Notes: generated from the letters alone by a model not told the origin. Positions 7,881 to 16,468 are shown, numbered from the stretch's first letter. The stretch is DNA of 26,417 nt from Stenotrophomonas sp. UBA2302 (GCA_002345545.1 DDVW01000026.1:1-26417), one strand, 5' to 3'. Made by a program: numbers and translations.

Positions 7881-9407
7881 TCAGGTGACGAACGGGTGGA
7901 AGCGGATGCCCAGCCCGGTCATGCCGTCCACTTCGCCGGCCAGGTCGGCGCGCAACAGTGGCCGTGCATCGATGTAGGCCTGGTCCAGGATCAGGCTGAG
8001 CTGGTTGCCATCGGCGGCCAGTTCCAGCGTCGGGATCGGGTCGGACTCGTGGGCACGGTGCAGCAGCACGGCGATGCGCAGCAGCGCCGCCAGACGGCGC
8101 GCGGTCGTCAGCAGGCGGTCGGGCAGCACGTCGAACACGGTCTTGGGGACGTTGCGGCGGTGGGTGCGAACCAGTGCCGCCAGGAACTGCTGCTCCTGCC
8201 GCGAGAAGCCGGCGATGTCCGAGTTGGCCAGAACATAGCTGCCATGGGTGTGATAGCCGCTGTGGGCGATGGCCAGGCCGATCTCATGCAGGTGCGCGGC
8301 CCATCCCAGCATCTGCGCATCGTCCGGGTCCAGGTTCCATCCACCCATCACCTGCTCGAACAGGCGCTGGGCGGTGGCACTGACGCGGCCGGCCTGCACC
8401 GGGTCGATGCCGTAGCGGTGCATCAGCGCGGCGACCGATTCATCGCGCATGTCGTTCTCGCTGGCACGGCCGACGATGTCGTAGAGGATGCCTTCGCGCA
8501 TCGCCGCCTTGCTGACGTGCAGCTTCTGCAGGCCCAGCGCCTGGAAGGCGGCTTCCAGCACCAGCACGCCGCCGGCGAAGATCGGGCGGCGCTCGTTGGA
8601 CAGCGTGGGCAGGTCGATATCGTCGATGTGCTTGGCGCGCAGCAGCGCATCGCGCAGTTGCGGCAGGGCCTCGGCGGTGATCGCGCCCTTGCTCAGCTTC
8701 ATCGCCGCGCAGATGTCGCTGATGGCCTTGTGCGTGCCGGACGAGCCCAGCGCCTCGTTCCAGCCGAGGGTGCGGTACTTGACGGCGATCGGCTGGAAAT
8801 CGGCACCGATCTCGGTCAATGCATCCTTCCAGCGCTTGCGGCTCAGTTTTCCATCAGGGAAAAAACGGTGGGTGCTGGCGATGCAGCCGGCCTGCAGGCT
8901 TTCCCGTTCAAGGGTTTCAAAACCGCGGCCGATGATGAACTCGCTGGAGCCGCCGCCGATGTCGATCACCAGCCGTTGCTGGCCCGGATGCGGAGGTTGC
9001 GCATGGGCGACCCCCAGATAGATCAGGCGCGCTTCCTCGCGTCCGCTGACCACTTCGATAGGATGACCCAGCGCGGTTTCCGCCGGCATCAGGAAGGCCA
9101 GCGGCGAGCGCAGCTGACGCACGGTATTGGTGGCCAGCGCGCGCACCCGCAGCGGCGGGATGTCGCGGATGCGCTGGCCGAAGCGCGCCAGACACTCCAG
9201 TGCGCGTTGCCGGGCGTCGGCGCTGAGGCCGCCCCTGCCATCCAGACCATCGGCCATGCGCACGCTTTCACGCAGGCGGTCGACCACACGCAACTGCCCC
9301 AGCACATAACGGGCGATCACCATATGGAAGCTGTTGGAGCCCAGGTCGATGGCGGCCAGCAGGTCGCCTTCCTGCAGGGGCGGAAGTGTCGTTGAGGACA
9401 ATGGCAT
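7881..9407 (-). CDS. ppx: Exopolyphosphatase (Ppx/GppA family)
   Basis: Removes terminal phosphates from polyphosphate in the cytoplasm. Seen: 508 residues of the ASKHA fold with AAIDLGSNSFHMVIA (about 18-32, phosphate 1), ATNTVRQLRS, VVSGREEARLIYLGV and the second phosphate loop VIDIGGGSSEF. The C-terminal half holds the HD-like segment LGWAAHLHEIG...HTHGSYVL. The related GppA (pppGpp phosphatase) cannot be fully excluded, but the length and the position next to ppk1 favour Ppx. It is separated from ppk1 by 183 bases, so it may have its own promoter; a TACAAT box ends six bases before the ATG and no Shine-Dalgarno sequence is present. Confidence 0.92.
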   Translation of the reverse strand: MPLSSTTLPPLQEGDLLAAIDLGSNSFHMVIARYVLGQLRVVDRLRESVRMADGLDGRGGLSADARQRALECLARFGQRIRDIPPLRVRALATNTVRQLRSPLAFLMPAETALGHPIEVVSGREEARLIYLGVAHAQPPHPGQQRLVIDIGGGSSEFIIGRGFETLERESLQAGCIASTHRFFPDGKLSRKRWKDALTEIGADFQPIAVKYRTLGWNEALGSSGTHKAISDICAAMKLSKGAITAEALPQLRDALLRAKHIDDIDLPTLSNERRPIFAGGVLVLEAAFQALGLQKLHVSKAAMREGILYDIVGRASENDMRDESVAALMHRYGIDPVQAGRVSATAQRLFEQVMGGWNLDPDDAQMLGWAAHLHEIGLAIAHSGYHTHGSYVLANSDIAGFSRQEQQFLAALVRTHRRNVPKTVFDVLPDRLLTTARRLAALLRIAVLLHRAHESDPIPTLELAADGNQLSLILDQAYIDARPLLRADLAGEVDGMTGLGIRFHPFVT

Positions 9408-9413
9408 GGCGGA

Positions 9414-9419
9414 ATTGTA
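9414..9419 (-). promoter_or_regulatory. Candidate -10 box of ppx (leaderless spacing)
   Basis: TACAAT on the minus strand, with six bases (TCCGCC) before the ATG. A start seven bases after the hexamer would fall on the A of the start codon. No matching -35 box is seen at 16-18 bases. Confidence 0.42.
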
Positions 9420-9487
9420 AGGGCAGGCGCGGGCAAGGAGGGGGAACGGGCGGGCTGGCGTCCATCACAGGCCGAGGAGGAACAGCC

Positions 9488-9568
9488 GGCAGGCCTGCCA
9501 GGGCAGCTCAACGGCTTGTGGCGCACCCGCTTGCCGGGAGCCCGCCCGGGTACGGCCAGCGGGCCCGG
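9488..9568. other. Hairpins in the ppk1-ppx gap
   Basis: The gap holds a perfect 12-bp palindrome GGCAGGCCTGCC (9488-9499) and a GC-rich interrupted stem between 9534 and 9568 whose core pairs GCCCGC (9540-9545) with GCGGGC (9559-9564). Neither is followed by a U-tract. They may slow or stop transcription after ppk1 or protect its 3' end. Confidence 0.35.
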
Positions 9569-9590
9569 TTCATTCCCATTTCAGCGCTTC

Positions 9591-11678
9591 TCACAGAGCG
9601 TCGAGCAGTGCCTGCTGCGCAGAGTGCGGCGGCTGGCCCGGTTGCGGCGTGCACTTGTGGTAGCGGCCGTCGGCCTGCAACTCCCAGGCGTTGAGGTTGT
9701 CATCCAGATAGTTCTGCAGGGTTTCGCGCTGTACCCGCTGGGCGATGTCGGGTGAGAGGATCGGGAAGCAGGTCTCCACACGGCGCAGCAGGTTGCGCTC
9801 CAACCAGTCGGCGCTGGCGCAGAACAGCTCCGGCGCGCCGTTGTTGCCGAACCAGTAGACGCGGCTGTGCTCGAGGAAGCGGCCGACGATCGAGCGCACG
9901 CGGATGTTGTCCGATACGCCCTCCACGCCGGGGCGCAGGGTGCAGGCGCCGCGCACGATCAGGTCGATCTGCACGCCTGCCTGCGAGGCGGCGTAGAGGG
10001 TGCGGATCATCTGGGGTTCGTTGAGTGCGTTCATCTTGGCGATGATGCGCGCCGGCTTGCCTTCACGGGCGAGCCGGGTTTCGCGTTCGATGCGCTTGAG
10101 CAGGCCCGGGTGCAGGGTGAAGGGCGATTGCAGCAGGCGCTTGAGCTTCATCTTCGGCGCCAGCCCGGACAGCTGCTGGAACAGCAGGTGCACATCGTTG
10201 CCGATGTCCGGATCGGCGGTGATCAGGCTCAGGTCGGTGTACGCGCGCGCGGTACCGCTGTGGTAGTTGCCGGTGCCCAGGTGCACGTAGCGGCGCAGCT
10301 TGCGGCCTTCACGGCGCACGATCAGCAGCATCTTGGCGTGGGTCTTGTAGCCGACCACGCCGTAGACCACCTGCACGCCGGCATCCTGCAGGCGGTCGGC
10401 CAGACCGAGGTTGGCCTCCTCGTCGAAGCGTGCGCGCAGCTCCACCACCACGGTCACGTCCTTGCCGTTGCGCGCGGCCAGGATCAGCGCTTCGACGATC
10501 CCCGAGTCCTTGCCGGTGCGGTACAGCGTCTGCTTGATCGCCAGCACGTTCGGGTCGGTCGCCGCTTCGCGGATCAGCTCCAGCACGGTGCTGAACGAAT
10601 CGAACGGGTGGTGCAGCAGGATGTCGCTGCGCGCGGCGCGCTCGAAAATGCCCTCGGCGGTCTTGAGCACGCGCGGGGTCATCGGCGGGTATTTCAGGTC
10701 CGGCCGCTGCACCAGGTCATAGACCTGGATCACGCGGTTGAGGTTGACCGAGCCGTCGATACGGTAGGCCGCGTTCTCGGACAGGCCGAAGTTCTGCAGC
10801 AGTGTCTGCACGATCGGCTTGGGGCAGTCGTGGGCGATCTCCAGCCGCACCGCCGGCCGGTAGCCACGGTCGGCCAGCTCATCACGCAGCGCCAGCGCCA
10901 GGTTCTCCACTTCCTCCTCGTCCACCACCAGCTCGGAATTGCGGGTGACGCGGAACTGGTAGGCGCCGAGCACCTCCATGCCGGGGAACAGCTCCTCGAC
11001 GAAGGTCGACAGCACCGCCGAGAGCAGTACGAAATCGTGCGAGCCGCCCAGTGCGCGCGGCAGCTGGATGATGCGTGACAGCGAACGCGGCGCGCGCACC
11101 AGTGCCAGGTGGCCGGTGCGGCCGAAGGCGTCGGTGCCCTTTAGCACGACGACGATGTTCAGCGATTTGTTGAGGATCTTCGGGAACGGATGCGACGGGT
11201 CCAGCCCCAGCGGCGACAGTACCGGCATGATCTCGCTGCGGAAGTACGCCCGCAGCCAGCGGCGCTGGCGGGTTGTCCAGTTCGAGGAGGACAGGATGCC
11301 GACACCGGCATCGGCCAGTGCCGGGCGCAGGGTCTCGTTCCAGCAGCGGTACTGCAGGTCCACCAGCTCGGCGGCGCGGACATGGATGGCCGCCAGGATT
11401 TCCTGCGGGCTCAGGCCGTCCGGGGCCGGCGGCAGGCCGAATTCCTGCGCGTGGCGCACGGCCGCGGCACGGATCTCGAAGAACTCGTCCAGGTTGGTGC
11501 AGGAGATGCACAGGAAGCGCAGCCGTTCCAGCAGCGGCACCTGCTCGTCCATCGCCTGTGCCAGCACGCGGAAGTTGAAGTCCAGCTGCGACAGCTCCCG
11601 GTTGATGTACAGCGTCGGATCACGCAGCGGATCGGGGCTGCTGCACGGGGACGGAACGGAGGGCGTTGAAGGGGTCAT
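9591..11678 (-). CDS. ppk1: Polyphosphate kinase 1
   Basis: Reversibly transfers the gamma-phosphate of ATP to polyphosphate. Seen: 695 residues, the usual length. The N-terminal domain starts around LYINRELSQLDFNFRVL (23-39) and contains CTNLDEFFEIR. The two phospholipase-D-like domains carry His447 in YKTHAKM (the residue phosphorylated during catalysis in homologues) and His604 in EHSRVYWFGN. RYVHLGTGNYHSGTARAYTD (464-482) is the conserved ATP-site segment. The first 20 residues are Pro/Ser-rich and not conserved. Its ATG overlaps the phoR stop by four bases (11675-11678), so it is translationally coupled to phoR and should follow PhoB control. Confidence 0.98.
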   Translation of the reverse strand: MTPSTPSVPSPCSSPDPLRDPTLYINRELSQLDFNFRVLAQAMDEQVPLLERLRFLCISCTNLDEFFEIRAAAVRHAQEFGLPPAPDGLSPQEILAAIHVRAAELVDLQYRCWNETLRPALADAGVGILSSSNWTTRQRRWLRAYFRSEIMPVLSPLGLDPSHPFPKILNKSLNIVVVLKGTDAFGRTGHLALVRAPRSLSRIIQLPRALGGSHDFVLLSAVLSTFVEELFPGMEVLGAYQFRVTRNSELVVDEEEVENLALALRDELADRGYRPAVRLEIAHDCPKPIVQTLLQNFGLSENAAYRIDGSVNLNRVIQVYDLVQRPDLKYPPMTPRVLKTAEGIFERAARSDILLHHPFDSFSTVLELIREAATDPNVLAIKQTLYRTGKDSGIVEALILAARNGKDVTVVVELRARFDEEANLGLADRLQDAGVQVVYGVVGYKTHAKMLLIVRREGRKLRRYVHLGTGNYHSGTARAYTDLSLITADPDIGNDVHLLFQQLSGLAPKMKLKRLLQSPFTLHPGLLKRIERETRLAREGKPARIIAKMNALNEPQMIRTLYAASQAGVQIDLIVRGACTLRPGVEGVSDNIRVRSIVGRFLEHSRVYWFGNNGAPELFCASADWLERNLLRRVETCFPILSPDIAQRVQRETLQNYLDDNLNAWELQADGRYHKCTPQPGQPPHSAQQALLDAL

Positions 11679-13015
11679 GCCGGGGAGTCTTCGCTGGACG
11701 AGATCGAAAGGAGGGGAGCACGCGGGCGCACATGCCCGGCGTCGAAATGGCAGGAAAACGTGCTGCCGATGCCGACTTCGCTGCGGATTTCCAGGCGTGC
11801 CTGGTGCAGGCCGAGGATGTGCTTGACGATGGACAGGCCCAGACCGGTACCACCGCTCTCACGTGAGCGGCTGCTGGAGACACGGTAGAAGCGCTCGGTG
11901 AGGCGCGGCAGGTGCGTGGCGGGAATGCCGTAGCCGCTGTCGGTCACCGACAATACCGCACCGTTGCCTTCACGCTCGAAAACGAGGTGGATGCGACCAC
12001 CCGCCGGGGTGTAGCGCACCGCATTGGTCAGCAGGTTGGAGAAGGCGCTGTGCAGTTCCTTGTTGGAACCGGCCAGATCCAGATCGGCGCGATCCTCGAC
12101 GGTGATGGTGTGGCGGCCCTGGCTGTGGGCCTCGGCTTCGCGCCGCAGCGAAGCCAGCATCGAGGCCATGCCCACGGTTTCCAGCTCGGTATGCTGCTGC
12201 GATTCCAGCCGCGACAGCGTCAGCAGGTCTTCCACTAGCTGTGCCATGCGCTGTGACTGCTTGCGCATCTCCACCAGCATCGGCCCGGTGTCGGGGAAGT
12301 CCTCCGGCTCCATCATGTCCAGATAGCCGTGTACCACGGTCAACGGGGTGCGCAGCTCATGCGAGACATTGGCGACGAAGTCGCGGCGGACCTGTTCCAG
12401 ATGCAGCAGCTTGGTGACGTCGCGGGCGACCAGCAGCCAGTGGTGGTCCGAATAGGGAATCAGCCGCAGGTGCAGGCGGATGCCCGGGTCGACCGGCGAG
12501 TTCGCATCCAGGATCGGTTCGGCGTTGCGTCCGCCCGCCAGCCAGTGCGCCAGCGGCAGCGGCTGCAGGCGCTCGACCAGCGGCGCATCCATATCGGCCG
12601 GGTGGCGCAGGCCCAGCAACGTGGTGGCCGCTTCGTTGAACCACTGCACGCGCTGGGTGTTGCGGTCCACCACCACCACCGCATCGGGCAGCGCGGTGGC
12701 GGCGGCACGGTAGCTGCGCAGCATCTCCACCAGCCGGCGCTTGCGTGCGCGCATCTCCTGCTGGTTGCGGTAGAGCAGGCGGTCCAGCTCGTTCCAGACG
12801 CCGTTGCCCGGGGAGGTTTCCCAGCGGCGGCGCGCGGTCAGGTGCAGCAGCACCCGCCGCAGGCGCCAGTAGTGCCAGACCAGGATGCCCAGCGCGGCCA
12901 GTGCCAATGCCAGGCCGGTATGGTCCAGCAGGGCGCCGATCAACCCGGCCAGCAACAGCAGCGCGGCCAGGGTGGCCAGCGTCTTCAACCAAGCGGAGCG
13001 GAATTGGCGGGGCAT
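11675..13015 (-). CDS. phoR: Phosphate regulon sensor histidine kinase PhoR
   Basis: Seen: 446 residues. Two hydrophobic segments (about 10-30 and 34-50) anchor the N-terminus; a PAS-like region (about 105-200) follows. The H-box FVANVSHELRTPLTVVHGY puts the phosphorylated histidine at His219. Then come the N-box LHSAFSNLLTNAVRYTPAGG and the G-boxes VTDSGYGIP and GGTGLGLSIVKHI. This is the standard PhoR layout with no periplasmic sensing domain. Known: PhoR phosphorylates PhoB under low phosphate, and senses through PstSCAB-PhoU, which are not in this window. It lies 60 bases after phoB and overlaps ppk1 by four bases, giving one likely phoB-phoR-ppk1 operon. Confidence 0.95.
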   Translation of the reverse strand: MPRQFRSAWLKTLATLAALLLLAGLIGALLDHTGLALALAALGILVWHYWRLRRVLLHLTARRRWETSPGNGVWNELDRLLYRNQQEMRARKRRLVEMLRSYRAAATALPDAVVVVDRNTQRVQWFNEAATTLLGLRHPADMDAPLVERLQPLPLAHWLAGGRNAEPILDANSPVDPGIRLHLRLIPYSDHHWLLVARDVTKLLHLEQVRRDFVANVSHELRTPLTVVHGYLDMMEPEDFPDTGPMLVEMRKQSQRMAQLVEDLLTLSRLESQQHTELETVGMASMLASLRREAEAHSQGRHTITVEDRADLDLAGSNKELHSAFSNLLTNAVRYTPAGGRIHLVFEREGNGAVLSVTDSGYGIPATHLPRLTERFYRVSSSRSRESGGTGLGLSIVKHILGLHQARLEIRSEVGIGSTFSCHFDAGHVRPRAPLLSISSSEDSPA

Positions 13016-13075
13016 TGCGTTCTCGGGTGATGCGGAGGATCCGTCGGGTGAATGCCGCGTGCGGTATCCGCCGGT

Positions 13076-13765
13076 TCAGGTCGAAGCCGAGAAGCGGTAA
13101 CCGGCGCCGCGCACGGTCTGCACCATGTTCTCCGCGCCGAACGGTTCCAGCGTCTTGCGCAGGCGGCGGATATGCACGTCGATGGTGCGCTCCTCCACAT
13201 ACACGCTGCCACCCCAGACATGGTCGAGCAACTGCGAGCGGCTGTAGACCCGCTCGGGGTGGGTCATGAAGAAGTGCAACAGGCGGTATTCGGTCGGCCC
13301 GATCGACACCGGGGTGTCGCCGGCGAACACGCGGTGGGCGGCGCCGTCGATGCGGATCGGCCCCACCGCGACGCTGCCATCCTCGTCGTCGTCGCGGGTG
13401 CGGCGCATCACCGCGCGGATGCGTGCCAGCAGCTCGCGCGCCGAGAACGGCTTGACCACATAGTCGTCGACGCCGGCCTCCAGCCCGCCCACGCGGTCGT
13501 TCTCCTCGCCGCGCGCGGTGAGCATGATGATCGGCACCTCGCGGGTCAGGTTCTCCTTGCGCCAGCGTCGTGCCAGCTCCAGGCCGCTGGTGCCGGGCAG
13601 CATCCAGTCCAGCAGGATCATGTCCGGTACCCGGTCGGCGATGGCGGTCTGCGCTTCCAGCGCGTCACCGGCATGCACGGGTTCATAGTCGCCCTTGCGC
13701 AGGGCGAAGGCGACCATGTCGCGGATCGCGGGTTCATCATCGACGATCAGGATACGTTTCTGCAC
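13076..13765 (-). CDS. phoB: Phosphate regulon response regulator PhoB
   Basis: Seen: 229 residues. The receiver domain has acidic pocket Asp9-Asp10-Glu11, phosphoacceptor Asp53 (LLDWMLPG), Thr83 and Lys105 (VVKPFS). The C-terminal winged-helix OmpR/PhoB domain has SIGPTEYRLLHFFMTHPERV, RSQLLDHVWG and the recognition helix ERTIDVHIRRLRKTLEP, ending TVRGAGYRFS. Length and motifs match PhoB of E. coli (229 residues). Known: phosphorylated PhoB binds Pho boxes and recruits sigma-70 RNA polymerase. A Pho box with a correctly spaced -10 box lies just upstream, indicating positive autoregulation. Confidence 0.97.
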   Translation of the reverse strand: MQKRILIVDDEPAIRDMVAFALRKGDYEPVHAGDALEAQTAIADRVPDMILLDWMLPGTSGLELARRWRKENLTREVPIIMLTARGEENDRVGGLEAGVDDYVVKPFSARELLARIRAVMRRTRDDDEDGSVAVGPIRIDGAAHRVFAGDTPVSIGPTEYRLLHFFMTHPERVYSRSQLLDHVWGGSVYVEERTIDVHIRRLRKTLEPFGAENMVQTVRGAGYRFSAST

Positions 13766-13804
13766 GAGTATCTACCGTAGCGCCCATCAGACTGGAGTGT
13801 GCCC

Positions 13805-13838
13805 AGTAGACTACGGTTTGATGACGCCTTTGTGACAC
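13805..13838 (-). promoter_or_regulatory. Pho box and -10 element of the phoB promoter
   Basis: On the minus strand, GTGTCACAAAGGCGTCAT (13821-13838) contains TGTCA and CGTCA half-sites repeated at 11 bases and matches 13 of 18 positions of the E. coli consensus CTGTCATAAATCTGTCAT. Ten bases later TCTACT (13805-13810) can act as -10 box, the same spacing as in the E. coli phoA promoter. The predicted start would be near 13798, about 33 bases before the phoB ATG. Confidence 0.72.
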
Positions 13839-13860
13839 CGCCGCGCGCTGGCGGGCGGGC

Positions 13861-15507
13861 TCAGTTGCGTGACATGTCCGGATCGCGCACGCCCAGCCGG
13901 CGCATTTCCAGCACGGTGGGCATGATCGACTCGATGCGGGCATCTATGCGTGCCCGGCTGACGTAATCCAGCCCGGGCTGCTTGAGCAGGTTGTTGAACT
14001 GGATCAGCGCCTGTTCCGGGCGACCGTTCAGGTAGGCGGCCTCGGCATAGGCCTCGCTGGCGCGGGCCGGGTCGCCGGCCAGCTCGCAGGCGCGGGCGAA
14101 CAGGCGCTGGAACACCGGGTCGTCGCCGGAACGCGCCAGCAACGGCCGCAGCATGGCCTGTGCACGCTTGCCGGCCGCTTCGCCGCCCTGCTCGTTGAGC
14201 GCCTGCGCGTAGGTCAGGGCCACGGCGCGATTGCGCGGCAGCCGCTGCAGCAGCGCCTCGAAGCGCTGGTTGGCCTCGCCGCGCATGCCGCTGCGCGATT
14301 CCGCTTCGGCCAGTGCCAGGTTCACCCACAGGTTGTCCGGATATTCACGCTGCAGCTGCTGCAGGTCGGCCAGTGCCAGGCGGGTGCTGTCGCCGCCGTC
14401 GCGCAGCCGGGCGATGGCCACGCCGTAGCGCTGCGGATCGTTCAGGCCGTCCTTCTGGCTGCGGCGCAGGCCTTCGTACTCGTGCACCAGCTCCGAGGGT
14501 GTTGTCGCGCTGAGCACGCGCAGGCGCTCGCGCGCCCAGTCGAACTGGCCGGTTCCGCCCCGGGCCATGCCGGCGGGTGGCAACGACAGCTGCAGCCCGC
14601 CGGGCAGCAGGGGGTTGCCGGTGGCCAGCGGATCGCGGATATCCGGCTGGGTCGGGTCCACCCGCTCCTGGCGCACGCCGCCGGGAGTCGTCGTGGTGAG
14701 CAGGACGGTGTCCTTCTTCATCTGCTCGGCGCGGGATTTGGCTTCGCTGATGCGGGTGATGTTGACCGGGTGGGTGCGCAGGAAATCCGGCGTGCTGTAG
14801 CCGCCCTCGTTGCCGCGCATCGCCGCGGACATGCGCTCGAAGAAACCGGCCATCGCATCCACGTCATAGCCGCTGTGGGCCAGGGTGCGGATGCCCAGGC
14901 GGTCGGCTTCCGATTCGTTGGAGCGGGTGAAGTTGATCTGCCGCTGCTGCATCAGCCCCATGCCGGAGGTGATGGCCGCCATCGTCGCGTCGCTGGCGGA
15001 ATTGCCGCCGGCCTGTTGCGCGGCCACCACCGCGGCGAGCATGCCCAGCAGGATCGGGATCTGGTCGCGCTGGGCACGTTCGACCCCGCGCAGCACGTGC
15101 TGCTGGGTGACGTGGGCGATTTCGTGTGACAGCACCGCGGCCACCTCGTCCTCGCGCTCGGCGGTCAGCACCAGCCCGGCATTCATGCCGATGTAGCCGC
15201 CCAAGGTGGCGAAGGCGTTGATCTGCCGGTCCTTGAGCATGAAGAAGGTGAAGGTCTGCCGCGGCTGCGCACTGTTGGCACCGAGGCCGCTGCCCATGGT
15301 CTGCAGCCAGTCATCGATCAGCGGATCATCCAGCAGGTAACCGTAGTTGCGCAGCTCGCGCAGCATCATGCCGCCGTATTCGGCCTGGCGGGCGGGGGTG
15401 AGCAGCTCGCCGGCCGAGGAGCCGATATCCGGCAGCTTGGTGTCCTGGGCAGCGACGGGCAGGGCGATGGCCAGGGTCAGGGCGGTGGCAAGCAGCAACG
15501 GGCGCAA
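13861..15507 (-). CDS. M48-family periplasmic metalloprotease with TPR repeats (BepA-like)
   Basis: Seen: 548 residues from the TTG at 15507. The start RPLLLATALTLAIALPVAAQ is a signal peptide. The zinc site HEIAH is at residues 128-132, and the third ligand Glu at about residue 200 in NESEADRLG. The C-terminal 220 or so residues are alpha-helical TPR-like repeats rich in Ala and Arg. Known: BepA (YfgC) acts in the periplasm as protease and chaperone for outer-membrane assembly, including LptD. The frame is open to ATGs at 15591 and 15600, but those would place about 30 residues before the signal peptide; CGGAG eight bases before the TTG supports the chosen start. It lies 95 bases upstream of phoB in the same direction and is divergent from grxC. 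Confidence 0.88.
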   Translation of the reverse strand: MRPLLLATALTLAIALPVAAQDTKLPDIGSSAGELLTPARQAEYGGMMLRELRNYGYLLDDPLIDDWLQTMGSGLGANSAQPRQTFTFFMLKDRQINAFATLGGYIGMNAGLVLTAEREDEVAAVLSHEIAHVTQQHVLRGVERAQRDQIPILLGMLAAVVAAQQAGGNSASDATMAAITSGMGLMQQRQINFTRSNESEADRLGIRTLAHSGYDVDAMAGFFERMSAAMRGNEGGYSTPDFLRTHPVNITRISEAKSRAEQMKKDTVLLTTTTPGGVRQERVDPTQPDIRDPLATGNPLLPGGLQLSLPPAGMARGGTGQFDWARERLRVLSATTPSELVHEYEGLRRSQKDGLNDPQRYGVAIARLRDGGDSTRLALADLQQLQREYPDNLWVNLALAEAESRSGMRGEANQRFEALLQRLPRNRAVALTYAQALNEQGGEAAGKRAQAMLRPLLARSGDDPVFQRLFARACELAGDPARASEAYAEAAYLNGRPEQALIQFNNLLKQPGLDYVSRARIDARIESIMPTVLEMRRLGVRDPDMSRN

Positions 15508-15659
15508 GCGGTAACTCCGGTAAGGCTGGATGGAGGATGGCGGGGAAGGGGCGGACGGGTGTGAAGCGCAGGTTAATCCGGTGTGTTCCATCGGTGACAT
15601 CGAAAATCCGCATGCCCGCTACCATATGCAGACAATATTCCATGCGAGGAGTTTCCCGA

Positions 15660-15944
15660 GTGAGCCTTTCGACCCCGGATGCCGCCACTGGCGCTGCTGC
15701 CATCACCATCTACTCCACCGCCGTGTGCCCGTACTGCGTGGCCGCCAAGAACTTCCTGCAGAGCAAGGGCCAGACCTGGACCGAGGTGCGTATCGATCTG
15801 GACCCGGCCGCGCGCGAGAAGATGATGACGCTCACGCGTCGCACCAGCGTGCCGCAGATATTCGTCGGCGACGTCCATGTCGGCGGCTACGACGACATGA
15901 TGGCGCTGCACCGCGCCGGCAAACTGGATGAGCTGTTGCGCTAA
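15660..15944 (+). CDS. grxC: Glutaredoxin 3
   Basis: A glutathione-dependent thiol-disulfide oxidoreductase of the cytoplasm. Seen: 94 residues with active site CPYC in STAVCPYCVAAKNFL, followed by TSVPQIFVGDVHVGGYDDMMAL, which holds the cis-proline and glutathione-binding segments of dithiol glutaredoxins. GAGGAG (15646-15651) sits eight bases before the GTG start at 15660; an in-frame ATG at 15642 is the alternative but would overlap this ribosome site. The dithiol site separates it from monothiol GrxD. It is divergent from the M48 gene, sharing a 152-base intergenic region. A short hairpin begins at its stop codon. Confidence 0.94.
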   Translation: MSLSTPDAATGAAAITIYSTAVCPYCVAAKNFLQSKGQTWTEVRIDLDPAAREKMMTLTRRTSVPQIFVGDVHVGGYDDMMALHRAGKLDELLR

Positions 15945-15960
15945 GGCGGCACTGCCGCCT
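15944..15960 (+). terminator. Short hairpin at the end of grxC
   Basis: AGGCGGC (15944-15950) and GCCGCCT (15954-15960) form a 7-bp stem with a three-base loop, starting at the last base of the grxC stop codon. There is no U-tract, so it is a weak terminator or mRNA 3' end stabiliser at best. Confidence 0.35.
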
Positions 15961-15972
15961 GCAACGGTGCAT

Positions 15973-16004
15973 GCCCGGCCAGGGATGGTCGGGCCGGGCC
16001 ATCC
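15973..16004 (+). other. Mutually exclusive hairpins upstream of the AhpD-like gene
   Basis: GCCCGGCC (15973-15980) can pair with GGCCGGGC (15992-15999). Alternatively GGATGG (15983-15988) can pair with CCATCC (15999-16004). The two stems use overlapping bases and cannot both form. The region lies 55 bases before the AhpD-like start. It could be a small regulatory element or a decayed GC-rich REP-like repeat. Confidence 0.35.
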
Positions 16005-16058
16005 GAAGCCGGACCTGCGACGCCAAGGAAGGTAGTCGTTTCCAGGGGAAGTACGATC

Positions 16059-16451
16059 ATGAGCGGACAAGAAAAAAACGACCGGTTGGCGGAATTCACC
16101 GAGTTCCGCCAGCGCATGAACCAGCGCATCCTGGCCGAGCCCAACCAGGTGGTACGGCGCTTCTTCGCGCTGGATACCCAGACCTACCAGGCCGGCGCGC
16201 TGGATGTGAAGACCAAGGAGCTGCTCGGTCTGGTGGCCTCGCTGGTGCTGCGCTGTGACGACTGCATCAGCTACCACGTGGCCCAGTGCAAGGAGGCCGG
16301 GGTCAACCGTGAGGAGTTTTTCGAAACCTTCTCGGTCGGGCTGGTGGTCGGTGGCTCCATCGTCATCCCGCACCTGCGGCGGGCGGTGGACTTCCTCGAT
16401 CAGCTCGAAAACGGCGCCGTCCAGGCACCGGCCGGGCACGATCACAGCTGA
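16059..16451 (+). CDS. AhpD-like carboxymuconolactone decarboxylase family protein
   Basis: Seen: 130 residues, all-helical, with the redox motif CDDCISYH (Cys66, Cys69, His73), i.e. CxxCxxxH as in AhpD and related peroxidase-system proteins. KTKELLGLVASLVLRCDDC is the usual lead-in of the CMD fold. True gamma-carboxymuconolactone decarboxylases of the beta-ketoadipate pathway lack the CxxC pair, so a thiol-redox or peroxidase role is more likely. The C-terminus ends in HDHS after an Ala/Pro-rich tail. It lies 114 bases after grxC in the same direction; a shared thiol-redox theme is possible but not proven. The physiological partner is unknown. Confidence 0.85.
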   Translation: MSGQEKNDRLAEFTEFRQRMNQRILAEPNQVVRRFFALDTQTYQAGALDVKTKELLGLVASLVLRCDDCISYHVAQCKEAGVNREEFFETFSVGLVVGGSIVIPHLRRAVDFLDQLENGAVQAPAGHDHS

Positions 16452-16468
16452 ACCAGACCTTGGTCCAG

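Noticed and set aside
7182..9395. 737-codon plus-strand frame opposite the glycosyltransferase and ppx
   Set aside because: Antisense shadow of two genes with clear motifs.
13861..15600. Start of the M48 protease at the ATG 15600
   Set aside because: It would put about 30 non-hydrophobic residues before the signal peptide; the TTG at 15507 has a ribosome site and gives a normal signal sequence.
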